From contig CALMET010000093.1 of NCBI GenBank assembly GCA_937863195.1, forward strand, positions 1 to 7,267: a stretch of 7,267 nucleotides of DNA, read 5' to 3'. How positions within the stretch are numbered: the first letter of the stretch is position 1; each line of letters opens with the position of its first letter. The notes beneath the pieces were generated by a model, which was not told the DNA's origin, did no database searches, and saw only the letters and a program-made list of their open reading frames with translations. This stretch comes from an uncultured bacterium (GTDB taxonomy: Bacteria; Patescibacteria; ABY1; SG8-24; 2-12-FULL-60-25). Position numbers and translations under genes: made by a program. Shown piece by piece: positions 1 to 5,689 of this stretch.

Positions 1-2445
1 CCAGAGCTCGGTAATGTTTTTGGCGGTTGTTATAATACGTCCATCAAACAAGGATTTTCAGGGTTTGATCTAGAACGTTTGACCATCGTCGGCAACTCTT
101 TTGGTACGGATGTTACCGGTATGGTTTCTACGGTCATACCTAGCCCGATCTCGCTTACCAATACGATCGACCTGAGATTCGGTGGCAATAATCCGGGCGA
201 AGGTAATCTCGTGATATCAGGAAACAATCCTATTATTTTTGCAAATTCAACAGGTACGCGCGTATATGGAAATAATTTCGGTATCTATTCAGATGGCATT
301 ACCCCATCGCCTGCCTCGTCATATCGCTCTATTGTCTTCTCGCAAAGTTCTACCGATACCGAAATCGGTGACGGCACGGTAGATGGGACCAATGTCTTTG
401 GAGACGGTATGGGCGGCGTTGAGTTTACTGACATGGGCTCATTTACCCACTTCAATGTACGTGTGAAAGGCAATAAACTTGGCGTAGATCGTACAGGATC
501 TCTACCATTCAATCTTCAAAGCGGTTTTCAATTTTCACGTATAGATGGTTTGCAAATAGGAGGTCTGAATCCAGGCGATGGCAACCAATCTGTCGTATTT
601 TCATCAGGAGCCTACTCAATTAATTCCGTTAAAAATCTTGAGATATACGGTAATATCTGTAATTCAAATAGCGATGTCAGTGCAGCGTTACAGGTCACTA
701 ACAATGATTGCTTTGGTATCTATGATGTTCAGAATGCCCAAATCGGCGCACCTGGCGCTGGTAGAAATTATCTAGCCGGAGTAAATAGCTCGCTTAATGT
801 CGGTAGTAGTAGTCAGGTCATCATTCAGAATAATTACTTTAATTTGAATGCCTCAGGCAGTGAGCCGTTATTGCAGACGTCGCTTCGCGGACTCGCGATT
901 TCGGATTCAATCAACGTTCTGGTCGGAGGCATTAATCCTGGCGAAGGTAATGTCTTTGGTCCACACATGGGTTCATTGCTCGCTGGTGATTTGGGGATGG
1001 CGATCGACGTTCAAAGTAATGACGGCGTTTGGATTCAAGGCAATATCATTGGTAGTGATGCAACAGGTACCAAGCCTTTTGAAAGCGATTTTGGTATTGG
1101 TATTAGCGGTATCTTTGACCCAACGCTAAATATTGTTGTAGGCGGCAATACCCCTGCACATGGCAATATTATTTTCGGCGGTTTCGGCATCTTGCTTTAT
1201 GGTGATGTCGCGAGCGGTACTCTTATTCAAAATAATTCGATCGGTGTGAATAGTTTAGGTGATGCTACTTCTTCGGGCGCCGTCATGACTCAGTTGCCAT
1301 TTTCGATTTTGAAACCGGCAGGAATTGCCATCATATGGGGCGCCAATAACAATCTTATTCAAGACAATATTATCGGAGGCACCCCAACCTATATCAGCGG
1401 TACCGGTCCAGGTATCTACATCGCCCAAGATACGAATTCGCCTTTTGGCTTGGTAAATCCCCCAGTGCAAAACCGCATCTCAAGAAATACCTTCAGAAGC
1501 AATGCAGGCCCTTCGATTGATATTGAAGACAGTCCGGTTGGTATAGGTGGTGACGGCGTTACGCCAAATGATGGGATTATCGATCCTACGCGTGCTCACT
1601 ATGGTCTCGATTATCCTATCATTACCTCATCGACCCTTGTTGGTGGCAATCTCTATGTTGAAGGATTTGTCGGATCTGGAAACGGTCTCTTAGCCTTTGC
1701 CGACGTCGAAGTAGAAATTTACGAACAAGGAGATGACGGTAATCAGGATGGTGAGGTTGTTTATGGCGACGGTCTCTCGTTGCCGCATGGTGAAGGCTTG
1801 CTTTATCTCGGTACAATCATGACGGATTCAGGTGGAGGGAACTTTAGCGGTGTTGTTCCGGCGCCGTTCTTAGCATCGGCAACCGATATTACCGCTCTCG
1901 CTATTGATCAGCTCGGCAATACGTCAGAATTCGGCACGTTCTTTAATGGGACGATCCCTCCGCCAGTCGTCCCGCCTTCTGTGCCGGTTGTCACGGGTGG
2001 TGCAGGTGGGTTGGCGTGTAATATGTCGAGTTCATCAAATACGGGTAATGGCTGTTTGAACTTCAATCAATTACCCGTCTTCCCAGCAGCACCAACGACA
2101 TTACCTCCTACACCTAGTGTGCCTCTCGTACCAACGCCTTGGCTTGATGGTGACGTAGCAATCGAGACACCAACCGTTTGTCGTCCGATTATCAATAAGT
2201 ACATGCGACAAGGTGCAAAAAATGATGCGGCACAGGTAAAGGCCCTCCAGCAATTCTTGAAAGATAAAGAACGTCTTTATACGGGTACGATCTCTGGCAT
2301 CTTTGACCGCGCTACCGATACGGCCGTGCGCGCCTTTCAGAAAAAATATAGCAAAGACATCTTGGCGCCATGGGGTCACAGCACCCCGACGGGCTATGTC
2401 TACCTCACGACATCGCGCAAAATCAATGCCCTGAATTGCCAGTAA
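1..2445 (+). CDS. Secreted right-handed beta-helix repeat protein with C-terminal peptidoglycan-binding domain (5' partial)
   Basis: The reading frame is open from base 1, so the N-terminus and any signal peptide lie upstream; 814 residues are visible, ending in tandem TAA stops. Residues 1 to about 510 carry many irregular copies of two motifs: GN-x-(I/F)G-x-D-x-TG (IQGNIIGSDATG, VKGNKLGVDRTG) and (V/I)GG-x-NPG(E/D)GN. These are typical of right-handed parallel beta-helix proteins. About 521-645 is the beta-sandwich-like module that usually closes this family, running from TPNDGIIDP through YPIITSSTLVGG to DQLGNTSEFG. A Pro-rich linker (about 650-665) follows, then a short Cys-containing segment. 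About 728-814 is a PG_binding_1-type domain (LQQFLKDKERLYTG, DRATDTAVRAFQKKY), with a Cys at each end that could pair. Inference: an exported surface protein anchored to the cell wall, perhaps for adhesion or polysaccharide contact. No lyase active site was identified. The domain calls are firm; the role is open. Confidence 0.88.
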   Translation, partial: PELGNVFGGCYNTSIKQGFSGFDLERLTIVGNSFGTDVTGMVSTVIPSPISLTNTIDLRFGGNNPGEGNLVISGNNPIIFANSTGTRVYGNNFGIYSDGITPSPASSYRSIVFSQSSTDTEIGDGTVDGTNVFGDGMGGVEFTDMGSFTHFNVRVKGNKLGVDRTGSLPFNLQSGFQFSRIDGLQIGGLNPGDGNQSVVFSSGAYSINSVKNLEIYGNICNSNSDVSAALQVTNNDCFGIYDVQNAQIGAPGAGRNYLAGVNSSLNVGSSSQVIIQNNYFNLNASGSEPLLQTSLRGLAISDSINVLVGGINPGEGNVFGPHMGSLLAGDLGMAIDVQSNDGVWIQGNIIGSDATGTKPFESDFGIGISGIFDPTLNIVVGGNTPAHGNIIFGGFGILLYGDVASGTLIQNNSIGVNSLGDATSSGAVMTQLPFSILKPAGIAIIWGANNNLIQDNIIGGTPTYISGTGPGIYIAQDTNSPFGLVNPPVQNRISRNTFRSNAGPSIDIEDSPVGIGGDGVTPNDGIIDPTRAHYGLDYPIITSSTLVGGNLYVEGFVGSGNGLLAFADVEVEIYEQGDDGNQDGEVVYGDGLSLPHGEGLLYLGTIMTDSGGGNFSGVVPAPFLASATDITALAIDQLGNTSEFGTFFNGTIPPPVVPPSVPVVTGGAGGLACNMSSSSNTGNGCLNFNQLPVFPAAPTTLPPTPSVPLVPTPWLDGDVAIETPTVCRPIINKYMRQGAKNDAAQVKALQQFLKDKERLYTGTISGIFDRATDTAVRAFQKKYSKDILAPWGHSTPTGYVYLTTSRKINALNCQ

Positions 2446-2450
2446 TAAGC

Positions 2451-2479
2451 TTGACAAACATATATTATAATGATATGAT
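2451..2479 (+). promoter_or_regulatory. Strong sigma70-type promoter with extended -10
   Basis: TTGACA (2451-2456) and TATGAT (2474-2479) are separated by exactly 17 bp, and TG at 2471-2472 gives an extended -10. The predicted start is about 2485-2489, so the leader to the TTG start at 2538 is about 50 nt. The -35 lies only 5 bp after the stop codons of the beta-helix gene. The predicted start falls inside the 5' arm of the terminator hairpin that follows. Confidence 0.8.
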
Positions 2480-2481
2480 AG

Positions 2482-2515
2482 ACTCCCTGTAGCCAAACCG
2501 GCTCAGGGAGTTTTT
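2482..2515 (+). terminator. Rho-independent terminator overlapping a promoter start site
   Basis: Bases 2482-2489 (ACTCCCTG) pair with 2504-2511, and 2491-2494 (AGCC) pair with 2500-2503. This gives a 12-bp stem with one bulged T at 2490, a 5-nt loop, and a T-run at 2511-2515. It is well placed to end the beta-helix transcript. RNAs started by the promoter immediately upstream would lack part of the 5' arm. Confidence 0.75.
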
Positions 2516-2537
2516 CACTCTTTTAGGGGGTACTGTT

Positions 2538-2840
2538 TTGAAAAATGTTCGTTTCGAAGTTCGGGCAAAAGAAGAGCTACACGAAGCGCTTTTCGGAGCG
2601 TTTCTCATGGTGTGCTTCGCCGCCCTCGTCATTTGTCCGTTCCTGTATTGGGCGGATTATGGCAAAGATCTCGGCCTAAGGGAGGCGATCATCTGCGCAT
2701 CTAAGACGGTCATGATCGTCTACTTCGCGGGCGTTGGAGCCTACTTCAGCGGCAGCCATGCTCTCGAGCGTGGCAAGGTCGCGGCGCACTACTACGCGCG
2801 CCTCGCCAAGTGTCCCGCCACCGTGCGAGGTCAGGGATGA
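2538..2840 (+). CDS. Small two-helix membrane protein, unknown function
   Basis: This 100-aa protein belongs to no family I recognise. A charged amphipathic N-terminus (MKNVRFEVRAKEELHEA) precedes two hydrophobic segments at about residues 17-38 and 51-71; the rest is a basic tail rich in Ala, His and Tyr. The TTG start is favoured because AGGGGG at 2525-2530 lies 7 nt before it; the nearest downstream ATG (2545) is out of frame. The gene is served by the strong promoter at 2451-2479. Its stop codon overlaps the start of a 29-aa ORF as ATGA. It is clearly more GC-rich than the genes on either side, which could reflect separate acquisition (inference). The coding call is fairly secure; no function can be given. 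Confidence 0.7.
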   Translation: MKNVRFEVRAKEELHEALFGAFLMVCFAALVICPFLYWADYGKDLGLREAIICASKTVMIVYFAGVGAYFSGSHALERGKVAAHYYARLAKCPATVRGQG

Positions 2841-2926
2841 ATCGTCGCCAGCTCTATTGGGCGAGTATCGATCTCGCCTATCGTAGCTATCCTAAGGTTC
2901 TCAGCGTGCTATGCGCGCTGGTCTGA
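2837..2926 (+). CDS. 29-aa small ORF, translationally coupled to the upstream gene
   Basis: ATG at 2837 overlaps the upstream TGA (ATGA, 2837-2840) and has GAGG at 2827-2830 with a 6-nt spacer, a standard coupling arrangement. The peptide begins MNRRQLYWASIDLAYRS and ends in a short hydrophobic stretch, VLSVLCALV, before TGA. It has a basic N-terminal half and is too short for domain recognition. It lies between the 100-aa membrane protein and that transcript's terminator, so it would be the second gene of a two-gene unit. It could be a real microprotein or the eroded 5' end of a longer gene; codon statistics cannot settle this at such a length. Confidence 0.4.
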   Translation: MNRRQLYWASIDLAYRSYPKVLSVLCALV

Positions 2927-2947
2927 GCCTCATCCAAACACTGACTG

Positions 2948-2982
2948 AAACCCGCTAGTACCAATCTGGGAACGCGGGTTTT
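2948..2982 (+). terminator. Probable rho-independent terminator
   Basis: AAACCCGC (2948-2955) pairs with GCGGGTTT (2974-2981), and TTTT runs over 2979-2982. The 18-nt loop contains a possible CCA/TGG mini-stem (2961-2963 with 2967-2969). It follows the two small genes and separates them from the next one. The loop is long, so efficiency may be modest. Confidence 0.55.
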
Positions 2983-3033
2983 GTCGATCCTCTTGACGGC
3001 TTTCACAAACAAGCAGACCATATGCGGCTGTAC

Positions 3034-3038
3034 GGAGG
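3034..3038 (+). promoter_or_regulatory. Shine-Dalgarno site fixing the start at 3044
   Basis: GGAGG lies 5 nt before ATG 3044. The in-frame TTG at 2981, which would add 21 residues, overlaps the T-run of the preceding terminator and has no SD, so 3044 is preferred. A TTGACG at 2993-2998 could be a -35, but I see no convincing -10 at the right distance. Confidence 0.6.
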
Positions 3039-3043
3039 TTCTC

Positions 3044-3316
3044 ATGCATCGCTGGCAAATCTTCTTGCACATTTTCGACAAACCGACACAACGAAGCCCG
3101 CTCAATGCCGGTCTCTGCTACTTGTTGATATTCGTCCTATTCGCGGCATTCATTGCCGTTTTGCGTATGGCGATGCCGCCCGGTGACGAGCCGAATGCGG
3201 CCCTGCTCATCATTGCTGTTTTCACGATGGCACCCCTGATGAACTTTCTTAGCCAACAGGCGAAAGAATGGTGGTGTCCAAAAGCCAGACGGCATGACGA
3301 TCGACACTGGCGCTAA
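3044..3316 (+). CDS. Small two-helix membrane protein, unknown function
   Basis: This 90-aa protein belongs to no family I recognise. A short polar N-terminus (MHRWQIFLHIFDKPTQ) is followed by hydrophobic segments at about residues 22-41 and 51-68. The connecting loop is short and acidic (MPPGDEPN), and the strongly basic, Trp- and His-rich tail is AKEWWCPKARRHDDRHWR. The tail charge suggests it faces the cytoplasm (inference from the positive-inside rule). It resembles the 100-aa protein upstream in size, two-helix plan, GC-rich composition and SD use. It is flanked by terminators on both sides, so it appears to be transcribed alone. Confidence 0.65.
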   Translation: MHRWQIFLHIFDKPTQRSPLNAGLCYLLIFVLFAAFIAVLRMAMPPGDEPNAALLIIAVFTMAPLMNFLSQQAKEWWCPKARRHDDRHWR

Positions 3317-3339
3317 CAAGCGTTCTACCCTCTTATCCT

Positions 3340-3363
3340 AACCCCGCTATCTTCGGGGTTTTT
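3340..3363 (+). terminator. Rho-independent terminator
   Basis: AACCCCG (3340-3346) pairs with CGGGGTT (3354-3360) around a 7-nt loop, and the T-run covers 3359-3363. It closes the 90-aa gene and lies 40 bp before the DUF2207 start. Confidence 0.8.
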
Positions 3364-3365
3364 GG

Positions 3366-3394
3366 TTGCCTCAAATGCTCGCCCGTTCTACCAT
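3366..3394 (+). promoter_or_regulatory. Candidate promoter giving a (nearly) leaderless DUF2207 mRNA
   Basis: TTGCCT (3366-3371) and TACCAT (3389-3394) are 17 bp apart; each matches consensus at four of six positions. The predicted start (about 3401-3402) falls at or within 2 nt of ATG 3403. No SD sequence precedes the gene, which fits a leaderless message. The hexamers are weak, so confidence is limited. Confidence 0.35.
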
Positions 3395-3402
3395 CTGACT
3401 AT

Positions 3403-5094
3403 ATGAAGCAAGTTTTCTATCGCCTCTTGGCGATGATGGGAGTGATGGCGTTTTTGTTACCAGCGACCGCGTTGGCTCAGCCGGTGGTGAGTGAACAGAT
3501 CACGCGCTTTGATGCCGTCGTGACAATCAACAAAGATCAAAGCATCATGGTTGAAGAAACCATTGAATACGATTTTGGTGTCTATGACCGCCATGGGATC
3601 TATCGCTATATCCCAACGGGGTATGACCGTAATGGCGCAAAATTTTATCTGCTTTTAGATTTAGAAAGTGTCATGCAGGACGGCAAGCCAGCTGAATATG
3701 AAAAGAGTTATGGTCTCGATAAGGTAAATATCAAAATTGGCGATGCGGATAAATACCTTACCGGTAAACATACCTATGTCATTCGCTACAAGGTAAAGCG
3801 CGCGTTGAATCCGTTTCCTGCTGATGATGCCATTGAATGGTATTGGAATGTGACCGGCAATGGTTGGGAGGTGCCGATTCTTTCGTCCTCGCTTAAGATG
3901 CGTGGCCCTGGTGAAAAGCTCGACGCGATTTGTTTTACCGGTGTCTATGGTTCAACAGAAAAAGCCTGCTCGATCATTCAAAATAAAGACGTTCATGAAG
4001 TGCGCACGACCCGTCCTCTCGAGGCGAATGAAGGTTTGACTGTAGCATTCAGATTTCCTTTAAACTCGGTTGATCCGATTAGTACTCAAGACAAGATTTG
4101 GTTTTGGTTGATTGATAATGCGTGGGCAGCAACGCCATTCGTCGTATTTGCGGCGATGTACGCCATCTGGTTTTTTAAAGGACGTGATCCAAAAGGTCGC
4201 GGCACCATCATCGCTCAATACGAAGAACCTCAAGGCATGAACGCTCTTCAGATGACAGGATTATTGAATGAATCCATCCCGTCACGTGCGGTGACGGCGC
4301 AGATTCTTGATTTAGCACGACGCGGCTATCTGCATGTTGAATATGAAGGCGCAAAAAACAAAACCATGTTTCTCGTCAAAGACCGTGAAGCGGATAGCAA
4401 GTTAGACCATGCAGAAAAAGATCTCTTCGAAGGTATCTTTGCCGACAGCGATCGCGTTGATACGAGCGAGGGCGTAGATGATTTGTATGAGGCGGTAGAA
4501 AAAGCGCGCTCATACACGATGACGTATTTAAAAGAGCTTGGGCTCTACCCGCATAATCCAGGGGTGATTCGCGGCTTGTGGTATACGGCGGCATTCGTTG
4601 TCCCATTTATACTGGCTATGGGAGGCACGATCTTCTTTGGTCCATTGATGATTGTGAGCGGTATCGTGAGTGGCATTATCATGATGTTCTTTGCTCATTT
4701 CATGCCTCGTGTCACACGCAAAGGCGCCGAAGCTCGTGAAGAGATTCTCGGCTTCAAAAAATTCTTGTCTGTGACTGAAGAAAAGCGTCTCGCTTTTAGT
4801 GATGCCCCCGAGATGAAACCCGAACAGTTTGCGCGCTTTTTACCTGCAGCCGTTGCCTTTGGTGTTGAAAAAAAATGGGCAAATCAATTCGCGAATATGC
4901 AAGTGCCTGCGCCGAATTATATTCATGGTTACTCAAACTTTAGTACCAACTCTTTCGTGAATACGGTTCACGCCATGGAATCTGATATGGCGAGTACGTA
5001 TTCACCACCATCTTCATCCGGTTCTGGCGGATCGGGTTTTTCAGGAGGTGGTTCTGGTGGAGGTGGGGGAGGTGGAGGCGGTGGGAGTTGGTAG
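3403..5094 (+). CDS. DUF2207 domain-containing membrane protein
   Basis: 563 aa, close to the usual family size. Residues 1-25 form a signal peptide with a likely cleavage site ALA|QP. About 30-220 is the extracytoplasmic beta-rich DUF2207 region, with the characteristic VTINKDQSIMVEETIEYDF and HGIYRYIP motifs. A membrane helix at about 242-257 runs into the family signature FKGRDPKGRGT and IAQYEEPQGM. About 281-390 is a cytoplasmic, winged-helix-like part (LNESIPSRAVTAQILDLARRGYL). A two-helix hairpin lies at about 394-411 and 413-433, followed by a second cytoplasmic segment. The tail (about 539-563) is a Gly/Ser run ending GGSW, as in many DUF2207 proteins. The family's biochemical role is unknown, so none is given. 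No SD precedes the ATG. I see no T-rich terminator after the stop; a REP-like hairpin begins at the next base. Confidence 0.9.
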   Translation: MKQVFYRLLAMMGVMAFLLPATALAQPVVSEQITRFDAVVTINKDQSIMVEETIEYDFGVYDRHGIYRYIPTGYDRNGAKFYLLLDLESVMQDGKPAEYEKSYGLDKVNIKIGDADKYLTGKHTYVIRYKVKRALNPFPADDAIEWYWNVTGNGWEVPILSSSLKMRGPGEKLDAICFTGVYGSTEKACSIIQNKDVHEVRTTRPLEANEGLTVAFRFPLNSVDPISTQDKIWFWLIDNAWAATPFVVFAAMYAIWFFKGRDPKGRGTIIAQYEEPQGMNALQMTGLLNESIPSRAVTAQILDLARRGYLHVEYEGAKNKTMFLVKDREADSKLDHAEKDLFEGIFADSDRVDTSEGVDDLYEAVEKARSYTMTYLKELGLYPHNPGVIRGLWYTAAFVVPFILAMGGTIFFGPLMIVSGIVSGIIMMFFAHFMPRVTRKGAEAREEILGFKKFLSVTEEKRLAFSDAPEMKPEQFARFLPAAVAFGVEKKWANQFANMQVPAPNYIHGYSNFSTNSFVNTVHAMESDMASTYSPPSSSGSGGSGFSGGGSGGGGGGGGGGSW

Positions 5095-5136
5095 CCAAAT
5101 CCTCCTTGTGTTCCTCCTATATTTAAAGGAGGAAAT
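5095..5136 (+). repeat. REP-like element, copy 1 (forward)
   Basis: A CAAATCCTC head (5096-5104) is followed after 6 nt by an inverted repeat, TTCCTCCT (5111-5118) and AGGAGGAA (5127-5134). The head and hairpin layout is shared with copies 2 and 3. The copy starts at the base after the DUF2207 stop, and the stop codon of the minus-strand DUF559 gene (5123-5125) lies between its two arms. Without a T-run it would be a poor intrinsic terminator. Confidence 0.6.
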
Positions 5137-5476
5137 CGTTCAAAGCTGCGATGCAATGAGTGGGATTGTTCAATACATCGCAATTTGTAAATCGCACAGT
5201 CTTAAGATTGTGCGATTTTAGTACCTCGTCTCTCGAGAGATCATAGTCTTTTTGAGACTGGTGAATCTCGCCATCAATTTCAATAATGAGCTTAAGTTCA
5301 GCGCAATAAAAATCCACGATGTATTGCAATAAGGGTTTTTGTCGGTTCCAGCGAAATTGCCCAAGTTGGCTTTTAGGAAGAATATCTTTCCAGAATACCG
5401 CTTCCGGTATTGTGGGGTTCTTTCGCATCTCTTGTGAGCGTTTTTTGAGAGCTTTGTTGTAAGTTAAGAATCGCAT
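5123..5476 (-). CDS. DUF559 endonuclease-like protein (PD-(D/E)XK fold)
   Basis: 117 aa, the normal size for DUF559 proteins, which are related to Vsr-type and other restriction-like nucleases. Visible family motifs are MRKNPTIPEAVFWKDIL (17-33), FRWNRQKPLLQYIVDFYC (41-58), LIIEIDGEIHQ (63-73) and LKTVRFTNCDVL (91-102). D55, E66 and D68 are the likely metal-binding acidic residues, with E25 and H72 as further conserved positions, so the active site looks intact. The start is fixed because an in-frame stop lies 36 bp upstream with no other start codon between; GGGG 8 nt before the ATG may act as a weak SD. The last codons (FLL-stop) are encoded by an arm of REP-like copy 1. A 30-bp near-perfect palindrome lies within residues 86-96. 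The gene is opposite in strand to both neighbours. The substrate is unknown. Confidence 0.85.
   Translation of the reverse strand: MRFLTYNKALKKRSQEMRKNPTIPEAVFWKDILPKSQLGQFRWNRQKPLLQYIVDFYCAELKLIIEIDGEIHQSQKDYDLSRDEVLKSHNLKTVRFTNCDVLNNPTHCIAALNDFLL
5189..5218. repeat. 30-bp near-perfect palindrome inside the DUF559 gene
   Basis: AAATCGCACAGTCTT at 5189-5203 is followed directly by AAGATTGTGCGATTT at 5204-5218. This is a 15-bp inverted repeat with no loop; the only imperfection is the G5199/T5208 pair. It encodes the SHNLKTVRF segment of the nuclease on the minus strand. Confidence 0.7.
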
Positions 5477-5514
5477 AAGATACCCCGTTCCATGAAGTAG
5501 AGGGCTGCGTCAAG

Positions 5515-5562
5515 CAAATCATCTCCCGCATTCCCTCTTCTTTATTTAAAGAAGAGGGAGGT
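5515..5562 (+). repeat. REP-like element, copy 2 (forward)
   Basis: A CAAATCATC head (5515-5523) is followed after 9 nt by a strong inverted repeat. CCCTCTTCTTTA (5533-5544) pairs perfectly with TAAAGAAGAGGG (5547-5558) around a TT loop, and T5532/A5559 extends the stem. It lies upstream of the DUF559 start codon in the same orientation as copy 1. Confidence 0.7.
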
Positions 5563-5600
5563 CTAATTTCAGTGATCAGAGTGCCTCGAAGTCAGTCGCA

Positions 5601-5642
5601 CCCCCTTCTTTAAATAAAGAAGGGGGCCGGGGGGATGATTTG
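5601..5642 (-). repeat. REP-like element, copy 3 (inverted)
   Basis: Read on the minus strand, a CAAATCATC head (5642-5634) precedes the perfect 12-bp inverted repeat formed by 5601-5612 (CCCCCTTCTTTA) and 5615-5626. The head matches copy 2 exactly and the hairpin core (TTCTTTATTTAAAGAA) is identical to that of copy 2. Copies 2 and 3 face each other across 42 bp, like a BIME. The -35 of rnpB begins 10 bp further on. Confidence 0.7.
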
Positions 5643-5651
5643 GGCGAAGGG

Positions 5652-5680
5652 TGGACAAAACCCATAAAATGCGCTAGTAT
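5652..5680 (+). promoter_or_regulatory. rnpB promoter
   Basis: TGGACA (5652-5657) and TAGTAT (5675-5680) are separated by 17 bp. The predicted start, about 5687, is only a few bases before the first P1 base pair of the RNase P RNA. Confidence 0.7.
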
Positions 5681-5689
5681 TCGCGCGCT

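Larger units (their letters stand above)
5095..5642. mobile_element. Candidate DUF559/REP-like cassette filling the DUF2207-rnpB gap
   Basis: The block runs from the base after the DUF2207 stop codon to 10 bp before the rnpB -35. It contains the minus-strand DUF559 gene between two forward copies of a short repeat, plus a third, inverted copy. The repeats share a CAAATCMTC head and a hairpin with a TTTAAA-containing centre. It has no transposase or obvious target-site duplication. That it is mobile is an inference from this layout; it could also be an ordinary gene among scattered REP-like repeats. Confidence 0.35.

Noticed and set aside
181..1170. DNA-level tandem repeats in the beta-helix gene (NPGEGN-type segments)
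   Set aside because: The periodicity is at protein level with diverged codons; I see no exact DNA repeat units, so no separate repeat feature is called.
2101..2496. A 131-codon minus-strand open frame over the end of the beta-helix gene
   Set aside because: It is antisense to the clearly coding peptidoglycan-binding domain and has no recognisable features; its start would lie within the plus-strand promoter/terminator region.
2981..3043. Upstream TTG start extending the 90-aa protein to 111 aa
   Set aside because: It overlaps the T-run of the preceding terminator and has no SD, whereas ATG 3044 has GGAGG at a 5-nt spacing.
5111..5626. The three hairpins at 5111-5134, 5533-5558 and 5601-5626 as ordinary intrinsic terminators
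   Set aside because: None is followed by a T-run on either strand, and all share a separate conserved head sequence, so a repeat family explains them better.
5515..5642. CRISPR array
   Set aside because: Only two or three copies exist, in mixed orientation with unequal spacing and no cas gene nearby.
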